Positions 26,544 to 35,767 of a stretch of 64,000 bases of DNA are shown in pieces. How positions within the stretch are numbered: position 1 is the first letter of the stretch; the number at the start of each line of letters is the position of its first letter. Origin of the DNA: Leptospira inadai serovar Lyme str. 10 (GTDB taxonomy: Bacteria > Spirochaetota > Leptospiria > Leptospirales > Leptospiraceae); contig NZ_AHMM02000025.1 of assembly GCF_000243675.2 (NCBI RefSeq), positions 496,001-560,000 of the forward strand, given 5' to 3'. The notes under the pieces were generated by a model that was given only the letters and a program-made list of their open reading frames with translations, did not search any database and was not told the origin of the DNA. The translations under genes were made by a program, and so were the position numbers.

Positions 26544-26571
26544 TTGAACGTTATTTTTCCGAAGCTAAGAT
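26544..26571 (+). promoter_or_regulatory. promoter giving a nearly leaderless mRNA
   Basis: TTGAAC (26544-26549), 16 nt spacer, TAAGAT (26566-26571). A start 7 nt after the -10 box falls at about 26578, only 3 nt before the ATG at 26581, and no ribosome site precedes that ATG. Confidence 0.45.
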
Positions 26572-26580
26572 GGGTCTCCC

Positions 26581-27807
26581 ATGTCGGAATGGTTTCATTC
26601 CTATCCTGACTCGATTCAGGTTCTTTCGATTTTCTTAACTTGCTCCTTTGTCGGATGGGTTACGAATTATATTGCGGTTCAAATGATTTTCTTTCCTAAC
26701 GAATTCCGTGGAATCGGCTTCATCGGCTGGCAAGGAATCATCCCTCATCACGCGGTGAAAATGAGCGGCTTAATCGCGAATGTATTAATTACAAGACTCG
26801 TGAATCCTTACGAGTTGTATCGAAAAATTCAACCGTCGAAAATCGTGGAATTAATTCGAGACCTGATTCGTTTGCGTTCTAAAGATATAGTAAAGAACGT
26901 TCTAGTAGCCGCAAGTCCTGCTCTGTGGTCGATGCTTCCTAAAGGATCGAGGGAGGCATTAGAGAGAGAAATTCAAGAGGAAATCCCGTTAAAGATACGA
27001 GAGGTTTATCATTCTTTCGGAAAGGAATTGCATAAGGTTCTGCAAGTGGACGAACTCATTCGAGCTTCTTTGTCGGGGCCCAATACTAAGTATCTGGTCG
27101 AAGTCTTTAGAAGATGCGGCGGTCCCGAATTTAAATTCATCATCAGATCCGGAATATATTTCGGATTTTTAATCGGGTGCGTTCAAGTGGCATTTATCGG
27201 AATATTCAATCAATGGTGGACTATGCCGATCATGGGAATCGTCGTCGGCTATCTAACGAACTGGCTCGCGATCTTAATGATCTTTCATCCGCTCGAACCC
27301 AGGAATTTCCTCCTCTTTAAATACCAAGGACTATTCTTAAAAAGACAAAAAAAAGTTTCGAAGGAGTTTGCTTCGGTTATTGCGTCCCGGGTGCTGACGA
27401 CCGAAAATTTAACGAGGTTGATTTTCTTAGGGAAAGGCGGAGATTTGATCGTAAACGAATTGGTAATACGATCAAAGGAATTGTCCGAGCGGAAATTAAA
27501 GGAAAGAATTCCATACGCGAAATTGTTGATCGGTACTGCGAAAGTCGAGGAACTAAAGGAAAAGATCACCGAAATGATCGTCGGTTTAGTACCCGAAACG
27601 GCCGAGCGAATGAAAGGATATCTCGAGGAAACTCTTGAAATTGAAAAAATAATTTACGAACGGTTAAGCGTTCTCCCAGCCTTGGAATTCGAGCAACTCC
27701 TACATTCGGTTTTTAAAGAGGACGAAACCACGTTAATTCTTCTTGGGGCCTTGTTAGGTGGAATTGCCGGATGCATCCAGGCATATATAGTCTTTACCGG
27801 ACTTTAG
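26581..27807 (+). CDS. DUF445 family membrane protein
   Basis: A 408-residue protein with membrane helices at both ends and in the centre. The N-terminal FVGWVTNYIAVQMIFFP and the central VGYLTNWLAILMIFHPLEP are the twin N-x-x-A motifs typical of the DUF445/YheB family. Long amphipathic helices lie between. The C-terminus LGALLGGIAGCIQAYIV is a final membrane helix. Function of the family is unknown; members may form envelope-associated assemblies. It is monocistronic and divergent from the TonB-like gene. Confidence 0.9.
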   Translation: MSEWFHSYPDSIQVLSIFLTCSFVGWVTNYIAVQMIFFPNEFRGIGFIGWQGIIPHHAVKMSGLIANVLITRLVNPYELYRKIQPSKIVELIRDLIRLRSKDIVKNVLVAASPALWSMLPKGSREALEREIQEEIPLKIREVYHSFGKELHKVLQVDELIRASLSGPNTKYLVEVFRRCGGPEFKFIIRSGIYFGFLIGCVQVAFIGIFNQWWTMPIMGIVVGYLTNWLAILMIFHPLEPRNFLLFKYQGLFLKRQKKVSKEFASVIASRVLTTENLTRLIFLGKGGDLIVNELVIRSKELSERKLKERIPYAKLLIGTAKVEELKEKITEMIVGLVPETAERMKGYLEETLEIEKIIYERLSVLPALEFEQLLHSVFKEDETTLILLGALLGGIAGCIQAYIVFTGL

Positions 27808-27914
27808 CCCATTAGGACTATTTTCATGGCTGCAATCGTAAGAATTCCGTTTCCCATCTCATACCGGATTCATTTTCGCTATGCTCAAATGACGATACTT
27901 ATAGATAAGAAGCT

Positions 27915-29621
27915 ATGAGGAAAAACCTTCCCGTTACGGGTAAAGAAATTCATTTTCCGGCAAATGCCGTTATCATTTCGAGAACGGACCCGAAGGGTAG
28001 AATTACCTACGTCTCTAAGGATTTTGCCGAAATCAGCGGTTTTACGGAACGAGAGATGCTGGGAGAGCCGCATAATATCGTTCGACATCCGGACCTGCCC
28101 CCTATCATTTACGAAGATTTGTGGAAGACCATACAGTCGGGACGTCCTTGGAACGGAATCGTTAAAAATAGAGCAAAGAACGGCGATCATTATTGGGTAG
28201 ATGCAACCGTTACTCCGGTCTTTGAAAACGATAAGATTACGAGCTACATGTCCGTCCGCAAGAAAGCGGAAAGGTCGGATATCGAAAAAGCCGATAAGCT
28301 TTACCAAAAACTGAATCGTGGCATAAGCTTCGGCTTCAAAATCTCATCTACGGTTCACAATCTACAAGCAAGACTCGGGAATCTAGGTTTAGCGTTCGTG
28401 CAATTAAGTCTTGTCATAGTTCCGACAGGTTACCTTTGCTACCGATTTTTTTCCGTCGATCCGTTATTGTCCTTGCTCGCGTTAGGATTGGGATTGCTGG
28501 GATCATTTTCGATTTTACGGACGATGTCCAAACAAGGAGCTAAAATTCGCGAAGTTGTGGAAATCGTCAGACAACTCGTAAACGGAAATTTATTAACCGA
28601 CATATCCAGACAAGAAGGTCGGGAGGATGTGGATAAGATATATACGAATATCCGCTGCTTGTCTATAAGCTTATGGGGACTCCTAGTTCAGATGAAAGAG
28701 AATTACGGGAGAAATTTAAATTTATACGAATCCTTGTTTAAATCCCTGGAGAAATTTAGAGGAAGTACGCAAACCCAGGCCGCGTCCGTAGAGGAAACTG
28801 CTGCTGCTTCCGAGGAACTTTCAAAGACGATCGAAGAGATAGTAATTACCATAGGCGAGCAGACTCGTAGTCTTTCGAACGTGAATAATAGCATCGGTTC
28901 CATTGATTCCTCTTTACGCGAAACTTCTCGTTCGATGGAAGAACTTGCATCTCAGACGGGAGAAGTATCGGGAAGGGCCCATCAAGCGGAGCTTATCTTT
29001 AACGAGGCAATTCGTTCGATGGAAGAGATTAAATCCTTCTCGAATCAAATCAATAAAATTGTCGGGATCATAACTAGTATCTCGGAAAGGACGAACTTAC
29101 TTGCCTTGAATGCATCGATCGAATCGGCGCGAGCGGGTGAAGCGGGGAAAGGTTTTTCGGTCGTCGCGGATGAAATATCGAAACTCGCCGAACAAACGAA
29201 ACACAGTATCAAAGATATCATCCAGCTAGTAAAAAACACCTCCGTTTCCGTCGAGGAAGGTGCGATAAAGGTAAATCAGTCGGTCGACGTTTTTCGAAAA
29301 CTTCAGGATTATATAGAAAAGGTTCACTCGTCGGCTTCGCAGGTTCGAGCTCATCTATCCGAACAATCCGGTCGATTGAGAGAGATTCGTATGAGTTCCG
29401 ACCAAGTGCTCACTCTCGGGAAGATGATGCATAATTCCTCCGAGCAGCAAAAAATATCCGCGGAAGAAATTTCCGCTTCGATGCACATCATATCTAAAAA
29501 CGCGGAAGAGATCGCCACAACTTCGGAGGATATAAAAGACGTCGTAGACGACGCATTGCATCATTCCGAAAGATTTAAGGGCATTCTTGGTCATTTTAAA
29601 ACGGAAAAGGAGCTCCCGTAA
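27915..29621 (+). CDS. Aer-like PAS chemoreceptor (methyl-accepting chemotaxis protein)
   Basis: A 568-residue receptor. The N-terminal PAS domain (residues 15-120) closely matches the E. coli Aer FAD-binding PAS as I recall it: [26 protein letters not shown] and [11 protein letters not shown] membrane segment of one hairpin follows (about 165-200), with no periplasmic domain. The rest is a long methyl-accepting signalling helix bundle with the hairpin tip [33 protein letters not shown] split across residues 385-420. It probably senses redox or oxygen through FAD and signals to CheA/CheW, which are not in the window. Confidence 0.94.
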   Translation: MRKNLPVTGKEIHFPANAVIISRTDPKGRITYVSKDFAEISGFTEREMLGEPHNIVRHPDLPPIIYEDLWKTIQSGRPWNGIVKNRAKNGDHYWVDATVTPVFENDKITSYMSVRKKAERSDIEKADKLYQKLNRGISFGFKISSTVHNLQARLGNLGLAFVQLSLVIVPTGYLCYRFFSVDPLLSLLALGLGLLGSFSILRTMSKQGAKIREVVEIVRQLVNGNLLTDISRQEGREDVDKIYTNIRCLSISLWGLLVQMKENYGRNLNLYESLFKSLEKFRGSTQTQAASVEETAAASEELSKTIEEIVITIGEQTRSLSNVNNSIGSIDSSLRETSRSMEELASQTGEVSGRAHQAELIFNEAIRSMEEIKSFSNQINKIVGIITSISERTNLLALNASIESARAGEAGKGFSVVADEISKLAEQTKHSIKDIIQLVKNTSVSVEEGAIKVNQSVDVFRKLQDYIEKVHSSASQVRAHLSEQSGRLREIRMSSDQVLTLGKMMHNSSEQQKISAEEISASMHIISKNAEEIATTSEDIKDVVDDALHHSERFKGILGHFKTEKELP

Positions 29622-29709
29622 ATTTTCTAAGTTTGCGGGTTTCTTTTTAAAATTTCGATATTGAATTCTTGCAATTCTCATTTCTCGATTTGCCGATAAT
29701 CGGACTAGG

Positions 29710-30591
29710 ATGGAAAATCGCTTCCTACGTCTTGCGCTTCTGCTGGCAATCGTCGCCACCTTATTGTCGTACTGGAATCATGGATGGGTCTCCTACTTAA
29801 AGGATTTTGTGGTATTCATTCACGAAGCGGGTCACGCTACGGCAACGTTACTTACAGGTGGAAGTGTCCAAACCATCGAGCTCCAAGGCGATGAATCCGG
29901 ACAAACCATTGCCTCTCCGCTTGCAGGAAAAGGCCCGTTCGTATTCGTGGTATCTGCCGGTTATTTAGGGTGTTGCTTAGTCGGCGGATTTTTATTAAAT
30001 CGAGGTTTCAAAGGCAGACTAGTCAGACCCACGCTTTTGATATTGGGCGGCGCGATTTTACTCTTAACGTTGAAATATACTACGGCCGGAAGTCTCGCGC
30101 AAAAGACGGGACTTTCTTGGGGAATATTCGTATTAATCGCGGCTTTTTTACCTTTCGGCTGGGACCGGTTAGTTACGGTTTTTCTCGGCACAAGCGTAAC
30201 GTTATACAGTCTCTATGATCTTTTAGATTTTACGGAAAATATTCAAAATACCGATGCCGGGATTTTGGCTTACTGGGCTACCGGGTCCGATCCGAAAAAT
30301 GCAACTCCTAAATCGGTCGTATTCCTGGGATATTTGATTGCTCTCCTTTGGTCTTTTTTTAGCGTATCCATCATATTCTTTTCCTTGAAACGTGCCGTAG
30401 TTCCGGTTCGAGATCCGAACTTGGAAGAATTTTTACCCGGGTCTTCGATGCCGGGTGAAGATAATAAGGAATCTCCTTTTCCGGGAGAAGTAACGCCGGA
30501 AGTCCTGGATTGGTTTTTAAGCCGCGGCTTGGATTTGAACGGAAAACCTTTGTCGCCCGAGTTTAAAGATTTAGAGAAATTAGATGGTTAG
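29710..30591 (+). CDS. M50B-like membrane metalloprotease homologue
   Basis: A 293-residue polytopic protein. The zinc-binding motif [14 protein letters not shown] (about residues 37-50) lies at the end of the first membrane segment, followed by a [17 protein letters not shown] loop, as in the M50B-like family. Six or more helices follow to about residue 240, then a soluble acidic tail. A clear second metal motif (NxxPxxxLDG of classic S2P) is not visible, although GWDRLV could supply an acidic ligand, so activity is uncertain. It overlaps the UDP-glucuronate decarboxylase gene by 8 bp. Confidence 0.8.
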   Translation: MENRFLRLALLLAIVATLLSYWNHGWVSYLKDFVVFIHEAGHATATLLTGGSVQTIELQGDESGQTIASPLAGKGPFVFVVSAGYLGCCLVGGFLLNRGFKGRLVRPTLLILGGAILLLTLKYTTAGSLAQKTGLSWGIFVLIAAFLPFGWDRLVTVFLGTSVTLYSLYDLLDFTENIQNTDAGILAYWATGSDPKNATPKSVVFLGYLIALLWSFFSVSIIFFSLKRAVVPVRDPNLEEFLPGSSMPGEDNKESPFPGEVTPEVLDWFLSRGLDLNGKPLSPEFKDLEKLDG

Positions 30592-31519
30592 TAGAGTTTT
30601 AGTCACCGGTGGAGCCGGTTTTATCGGATCTCATCTTTGCGAGAGGTTGATCAACCAGGGTCATGAAGTTATCTGCCTAGATAACTTTCATACGGGTCGA
30701 AAAGAGAACGTCGAAAAACTTCTAAGCAACTCGCGCTTCGAATTAATTCGGCATGATATAACGGAACCGATTCGATTAGAAGTGGATAAGATTTATAACT
30801 TTGCTTGTCCGGCAAGTCCCGTGCATTACCAATCCAACGCGATCAAAACCATCAAGACGAACGTTCTAGGAACAATGAACGCGCTAGGCATAGCAAAGCG
30901 GGTAAAAGCGAGAATTCTGCAAGCCTCGACCAGCGAAGTTTACGGAAATCCGTTGGAACATCCGCAAAAAGAATCGTATTGGGGGAATGTTAACCCGATC
31001 GGAATTCGAAGTTGCTACGACGAAGGTAAGAGAGTGGCGGAAACTCTTTGCTTCGACTATCATCGAAATCATAAGGTCGACATTCGAGTCATTCGAATTT
31101 TTAATACGTATGGCCCTAGAATGCTCCCCGATGATGGCCGGGTTGTGAGCAACTTTGTCGTGCAAGCCTTGGCAGGCCGGGATATCACCATCTACGGAGA
31201 CGGATCTCAAACTAGATCTTTTTGCTATGTAGATGATTTGGTGGAAGGCATAATTAAAATGATGGACGCGCCGGATTTTATCGGTCCTGTCAATCTTGGC
31301 AATGATGGCGAATTTACCGTAAAGGAATTAGCAGAATTGGTGATTCAGGAAATAGGATCCTCGTCCAAAATCGTGTACAAACCTCTGCCCCAAGACGATC
31401 CATCGCGTCGAAGGCCGGATCTAAGTCTCGCTAGACAAAAACTGGGATATGAACCGAAAGTCTCGTTAAAAGACGGAATCCGGAAAACAGTCGAGTATTT
31501 CAAAAATCACTTGGATTAA
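30584..31519 (+). CDS. uxs: UDP-glucuronate decarboxylase (UDP-xylose synthase)
   Basis: A 311-residue extended SDR enzyme that turns UDP-glucuronate into UDP-xylose for surface polysaccharides. The NAD site is [18 protein letters not shown] (residues 5-22); [24 protein letters not shown] and the catalytic YxxxK in [10 protein letters not shown] are characteristic of UXS, as is [10 protein letters not shown]. No other sugar-nucleotide or glycosyltransferase genes are adjacent. It starts inside the end of the M50B-like gene. Confidence 0.93.
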   Translation: MVSRVLVTGGAGFIGSHLCERLINQGHEVICLDNFHTGRKENVEKLLSNSRFELIRHDITEPIRLEVDKIYNFACPASPVHYQSNAIKTIKTNVLGTMNALGIAKRVKARILQASTSEVYGNPLEHPQKESYWGNVNPIGIRSCYDEGKRVAETLCFDYHRNHKVDIRVIRIFNTYGPRMLPDDGRVVSNFVVQALAGRDITIYGDGSQTRSFCYVDDLVEGIIKMMDAPDFIGPVNLGNDGEFTVKELAELVIQEIGSSSKIVYKPLPQDDPSRRRPDLSLARQKLGYEPKVSLKDGIRKTVEYFKNHLD

Positions 31520-31600
31520 TCGTTCACCGGGAAAATCTGGACGTACTTTTCCCGAATTACAGGGAATTGAACCGAAAAACTTTATTTTCGAGCAGGCTGT

Positions 31601-32791
31601 ATGAATATCGGAGTACTAAAAGAAGCGAAGGAAGAAACCCGGGTAGCGGTAACCCCAGACGTCGTTGATGCCCTCAAAAAAATAGGGGCTTCTATTCTCG
31701 TTGAAAAGGGAGCCGGAGAATCATCTTACTTTTCAGACGAAGATTATAAAAAAGCCGGAGCAACGATCGTTTCTCGTCAGGATATCCTCAAGAAATCGGA
31801 CATCGTAACAAGCATTCATTTAGCGGACGCGTCCACGCTTTCTAAACTTAAGAAAGACGGAATCTATCTGGGAATGTTCCAGCCGGCAGTGAATCCGCAA
31901 GTAGTAAAAAAATTGGCATCTCAGCAGGTTACTCTGATTAGTTTGGATGCGATTGCTCGTATAACAAGAGCGCAATCCATGGATGTTCTCTCTTCGCAAG
32001 CCACCGTCTCAGGCTATAAAGCGGTCTTACTCGCGGCGACACATCTCACCAGGTTCTTCCCGATGTTGACGACTGCGGCCGGAACGATTACACCGGCATC
32101 GGTTTTGATCATTGGCGCAGGAGTCGCAGGCCTTCAAGCCATAGCTACCTCGAGAAGATTAGGCGCCGTAGTGGACGTATTCGATACTCGCCCGGAAGTG
32201 AAAGAGCAAGTTCAGTCGCTGGGCGCAAAATTCGTCGAAGTAGAAGGCGCTCGTCATTCCGCGGCAGCAGGCGGATACGCCGTCGAACAAACGGAAGAAT
32301 ACAAAAAGAAGCAGCAAGAAGCGATCGATAAGTTTGCAGGAAAGGCGGACGCTATCATTACGACGGCACTTATTCCGGGGCGCAAGGCACCGGTTCTTAT
32401 TACGAAAAAAATAGTGGAAAGAATGAAAGCCGGTTCGGTGATCGTAGACTTAGCGTCCAGTATGGGTGGAAACTGCGAATATACCCAGCACGGTAAAACG
32501 GTTCTGACCAAGAACGGAGTCTCCGTAATAGGACATCTTAATTTACCCGGTTCTCTTCCCGGCGATGCGTCAAGAATGTTTGCTAAGAATATTCTTAATT
32601 TCTTAAAGCTGCTACTTAAAGAAAAGAAGATAAACTTAGACTTAAACGACGAGATTCTTTCTTCGACTACGATTACGTTTAACGGAGAAATTCGTCATAA
32701 GCTGACTCAGGATGCTTTAGGTTCCGGTAAACAGGGAAATAAGGCTCCTGCCAAGAAGAAGACCCAAAAAGCCGAATCCACTCCCGATTAG
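31601..32791 (+). CDS. pntA: NAD(P) transhydrogenase alpha subunit, part 1
   Basis: A 396-residue protein corresponding to the soluble NAD(H)-binding domain I of proton-translocating transhydrogenase. The N-terminus MNIGVLKEAKEETRVAVTP, RAQSMDVLSSQATVSGYKAV and the Rossmann motif VLIIGAGVAGLQAIATSRRLG match the split (Rhodospirillum-type) alpha subunit. The membrane subunits (pntAB, pntB) are not adjacent: the next gene is on the other strand. The last 25 residues form a Lys-rich tail ([17 protein letters not shown]) encoded in the stretch that overlaps the PAP2 gene. Confidence 0.92.
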   Translation: MNIGVLKEAKEETRVAVTPDVVDALKKIGASILVEKGAGESSYFSDEDYKKAGATIVSRQDILKKSDIVTSIHLADASTLSKLKKDGIYLGMFQPAVNPQVVKKLASQQVTLISLDAIARITRAQSMDVLSSQATVSGYKAVLLAATHLTRFFPMLTTAAGTITPASVLIIGAGVAGLQAIATSRRLGAVVDVFDTRPEVKEQVQSLGAKFVEVEGARHSAAAGGYAVEQTEEYKKKQQEAIDKFAGKADAIITTALIPGRKAPVLITKKIVERMKAGSVIVDLASSMGGNCEYTQHGKTVLTKNGVSVIGHLNLPGSLPGDASRMFAKNILNFLKLLLKEKKINLDLNDEILSSTTITFNGEIRHKLTQDALGSGKQGNKAPAKKKTQKAESTPD

Positions 32792-33286
32792 CCAACCTCC
32801 GAGCACATCGCTCGGAAAGTGATGCAGGGATAGTAATCTTCCTATCCCTGCTAACAGGCTTAATAATAAAAACCACTCCGGAAAACCGAATAAGAATACC
32901 AGCAAAATTACCGCAGCCATCGAATTGGATGCATGGGCCGAAGGAAACGAATGTTTCATGTCCGGATTTTCATCGATTTTACCTACGACCGTTATCAAAG
33001 GTCTTTTCCGCGAGATAACTTTCTTCAAAAATAAAACGAATCGATCGTTTGCATAGGCCACTAAACCGGTATAGGGAAGTACGATCCACCCTGGATGCGG
33101 AAGAATGCCTATCCACGTCGCGTATGCAAGATATGGAGCGATGATTAAAAGCATCATTTCACCGCGATTGACCCGCGATAAAATACGGTTAAGCCAAGGA
33201 TAATGGAGTCTTTCGCGAATAAATTTGGCTGCGACGTAATCCGCTCTTCCCAATATTCCTTTTATCTTGGCGACTTCCTTAACCAA
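32717..33286 (-). CDS. PAP2-family membrane phosphatase
   Basis: A 189-residue membrane protein with the three phosphatase motifs: [17 protein letters not shown] and a modified third motif [12 protein letters not shown]. It probably dephosphorylates a lipid such as undecaprenyl diphosphate, phosphatidylglycerol phosphate or a lipid A precursor. It starts inside the end of hisS (8-bp overlap) and its last 24 codons overlap the 3' end of pntA on the opposite strand by 75 bp. Confidence 0.9.
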   Translation of the reverse strand: MVKEVAKIKGILGRADYVAAKFIRERLHYPWLNRILSRVNRGEMMLLIIAPYLAYATWIGILPHPGWIVLPYTGLVAYANDRFVLFLKKVISRKRPLITVVGKIDENPDMKHSFPSAHASNSMAAVILLVFLFGFPEWFLLLSLLAGIGRLLSLHHFPSDVLGGWLIGSGFGFLGLLLGRSLISLFTGT

Positions 33287-34598
33287 GTAAGGAATCCTTT
33301 AGTTTCGAAGAGAGATCGTTACGGGAGATAAGAAGCTGCTCTCCGGATCGTAAATCTTTGAGCTGCACATCTCCCTTGGCGATTTCGGATTCGCCGAGAA
33401 AGATAACGTATCGATACCCTTTTTTCTCCGCAGTCTGAATCTGTTTTCCGATCTTGCCTGCCTCGAGCATAGTTTCCACCTTAATGCCTTCCTTACGAAG
33501 TAGGTCCGCTAACTTTAAGACTTCGGGAAAGAGGAGTTCCTCCATGACCGGAATAAAAACCGTATCATTCCTATTTAAATTCGGAACAAGATTGTGACCT
33601 TCTAGGAAGCTCTTAAATGTAACATCTCCGAGTCCAAAACCGATTCCGGTTAGTTGATCATTGGAAAAAAGGCCGATTAGATTATCGTATCTTCCGCCGC
33701 CGTAGAGGGATCTTCGATTTTCCGGATTCGTATCAAAGACTTCGAAAATACATCCCGTATAATAGTCGAAACCTCTAATAATGGAAGGATCGAAGATGAT
33801 TTGTTTTTCGATTCCAAGAACTTTTAGATCATCAAATAGTTTCCGCACGAATCCAAGAGCTTCCAGGTCAATTCCATTAAAATTCTCTAAACTATCTACG
33901 GTGCTCTCCAGATAGGAGTAAATCAACGGTAATTGTTTGTTCGGATCGGTCAATAAAGGCTTAATTTCTTCTTCGAATGCTTCCCGAGAAATTTTCGCTT
34001 TTTTATCCAAAAGCTTCGAAACGGCCTGGCTCTTTTCTTTCGGTAGGGAGAGCGATTTGCCCAAAAACGAGTCTAAGATTCCTCGGTGCGATACTTTTAT
34101 TTGATAACTACCCGCGGGGGCTCCGAAGCGCTTCAAAATCGAATCGGCGATCAGAAGGACTTCCACTTCGGCTCTGTACGAGGCTACTCCGAAAAGATCG
34201 ACATTTAGTTGCCAATGTTCCCTTAATCTTCCCTTACCCGGCTGTTCGTATCTCCAAAGATTCGGAATGGAAAACCAGCGGATCGGTTTAGCGAGATTTC
34301 TGACCTGCCCGGCCACCATCCTAGCTAGAGTAGGCGTCATTTCCGGTCGAATCGCGACGTGTCTATCTCCCTTATCCGTAAAATCGTAAAGTTGTCTTTG
34401 AACGATTTCTTCGCCGCTCTTGGCCTTATAAAGGTCGAATGATTCTAAAATAGGGCCGTCATATTCCTGATATCCGAAAGATAAGACGACCTCCCGCATA
34501 ACCGAAAACATCCAGTTGCGGAAGTGCATATCTTCCGGATAAAAGTCTCTCGTGCCCTTATAAGGGGCTGTAGGTAAAAAGGATTTTTGTTTTTCCAA
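33279..34598 (-). CDS. hisS: histidyl-tRNA synthetase
   Basis: A 439-residue class II synthetase. Motifs include [12 protein letters not shown] at the start, [15 protein letters not shown], the [20 protein letters not shown] motif 2 region and [15 protein letters not shown], plus the C-terminal anticodon-binding domain. The start is TTG at 34598 (MEKQKSF). It starts 5 nt after the stop of the preceding DUF1577-like gene, so it is co-transcribed with an outer-membrane protein gene, an unusual place for a tRNA synthetase. Confidence 0.97.
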   Translation of the reverse strand: MEKQKSFLPTAPYKGTRDFYPEDMHFRNWMFSVMREVVLSFGYQEYDGPILESFDLYKAKSGEEIVQRQLYDFTDKGDRHVAIRPEMTPTLARMVAGQVRNLAKPIRWFSIPNLWRYEQPGKGRLREHWQLNVDLFGVASYRAEVEVLLIADSILKRFGAPAGSYQIKVSHRGILDSFLGKSLSLPKEKSQAVSKLLDKKAKISREAFEEEIKPLLTDPNKQLPLIYSYLESTVDSLENFNGIDLEALGFVRKLFDDLKVLGIEKQIIFDPSIIRGFDYYTGCIFEVFDTNPENRRSLYGGGRYDNLIGLFSNDQLTGIGFGLGDVTFKSFLEGHNLVPNLNRNDTVFIPVMEELLFPEVLKLADLLRKEGIKVETMLEAGKIGKQIQTAEKKGYRYVIFLGESEIAKGDVQLKDLRSGEQLLISRNDLSSKLKDSLLG

Positions 34599-34603
34599 GG
34601 CGC

Positions 34604-35758
34604 TTAAAGGCTCTTAACGAAGCTTAGATTCTTCTTTAATAGAGTCATATTCGCCTTTGCATCGTTGGAGCCAACTATTTCTGCACCAACCAGATAAATT
34701 TCCCCCAGCTGAGAAATATGTCGGATTTTAAAAGCGAACCTAAGTGGGGCCTGCATTTTGAAGGTTAAGTCCGCCGTAAAGAAAGGTTTGTGCAGAAAAG
34801 ACTCCACTAACTGGGATTCAGTGACTTCTAGAAGAATCCCTCCTTCGGAAGCGTTTACCACGTTTTGTCGAATGTCTAAATCCAGAGTGTTCGAGTCTTC
34901 GATTCGGCTATTGAAAGTCCGTTCAAGTTCGCTGTATTTCTTCAAAATGGCAGGATCTAGCACGGCTTCCTTGGAATCTGCGTATCCAAAAGCCACTAAT
35001 TTGTTGTCTAGTGAATCTTTGTAAAATATGGGAACTACGACGAACGATTTTACTTTGCCAAGTCTATAGGCCTTGATTCTATCTTCGAGAATCATTTCTT
35101 CTTCCAGTTCCTGCTTTAAGTTAAGGATTTCGAAATCGTCGAACGAATCTATAGCCGGTTGTTCAAGAGAAATGGCGTCGGAAATAAAGATCGCCTTACC
35201 GGTTCTTTTTACCAATTCCTGTTCCGGGGTTAATTCTCGACCGGCTTGGAAAATCAGACGCGATCCGGGAAAACCGGAGAGAATATTACGGTGTAAATCG
35301 GTCAGCAGTATTTGACCGGAAGTTCCTAACACTTTGGTGGAATCCTGTTCTTTCTTTAGCGTATGGAATCTATGTGCGACTACTTTACCAGCTAGGCCTT
35401 CGATTCTCGCAGAAACTCTTCCATCCTTTGCGATTTTTACGTATTCAGGTGTGCAGATCGCTATGCCGCTTTCTTCATGAACGGTTTCGACTTTAAAGCC
35501 GATCTCCATGTGTTTACTCAGAGTTTTATAAACGGTAATTTCATCCTCGTGATTAACGAAATTCGGATCGATTCGCAAATGAATTTTGCCGTCGGGAGAA
35601 TGCTGAAGAATCTGTAGCTCTTGTTTCAACGGATTTTCCTTCAGGAATAGGCCGTTATTATGTACGTATTCCTTAATGATGTAAGCTACCTTGGTAGGAT
35701 CCGTTACTTTATCCCAAACCCTCGGCGATTGTAGGAAGGATCGATATTCGACTTCCAT
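34604..35758 (-). CDS. DUF1577-like protein (PilZ-like character), function unknown
   Basis: A 384-residue soluble protein, not recognised with certainty; it resembles a family I recall as largely Leptospira-restricted (DUF1577). It has an N-terminal helical region, an Arg-containing beta segment ([20 protein letters not shown]), a central acidic region and a C-terminal beta-rich part ([15 protein letters not shown] and [20 protein letters not shown]) that resembles PilZ domains, which often bind c-di-GMP. The canonical RxxxR plus D/NxSxxG is only partly present (NASEGG). It has a strong ribosome site (AAGGAGA) and lies between the OmpA/PD40 gene and hisS. Confidence 0.7.
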   Translation of the reverse strand: MEVEYRSFLQSPRVWDKVTDPTKVAYIIKEYVHNNGLFLKENPLKQELQILQHSPDGKIHLRIDPNFVNHEDEITVYKTLSKHMEIGFKVETVHEESGIAICTPEYVKIAKDGRVSARIEGLAGKVVAHRFHTLKKEQDSTKVLGTSGQILLTDLHRNILSGFPGSRLIFQAGRELTPEQELVKRTGKAIFISDAISLEQPAIDSFDDFEILNLKQELEEEMILEDRIKAYRLGKVKSFVVVPIFYKDSLDNKLVAFGYADSKEAVLDPAILKKYSELERTFNSRIEDSNTLDLDIRQNVVNASEGGILLEVTESQLVESFLHKPFFTADLTFKMQAPLRFAFKIRHISQLGEIYLVGAEIVGSNDAKANMTLLKKNLSFVKSL

Positions 35759-35767
35759 CGGTTCTCC

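Noticed and set aside
31528..31554. 8-bp inverted repeat between the decarboxylase and pntA genes
   Set aside because: CGGGAAAA/TTTTCCCG pairs well but is followed by no T-run and is short; it could be chance.
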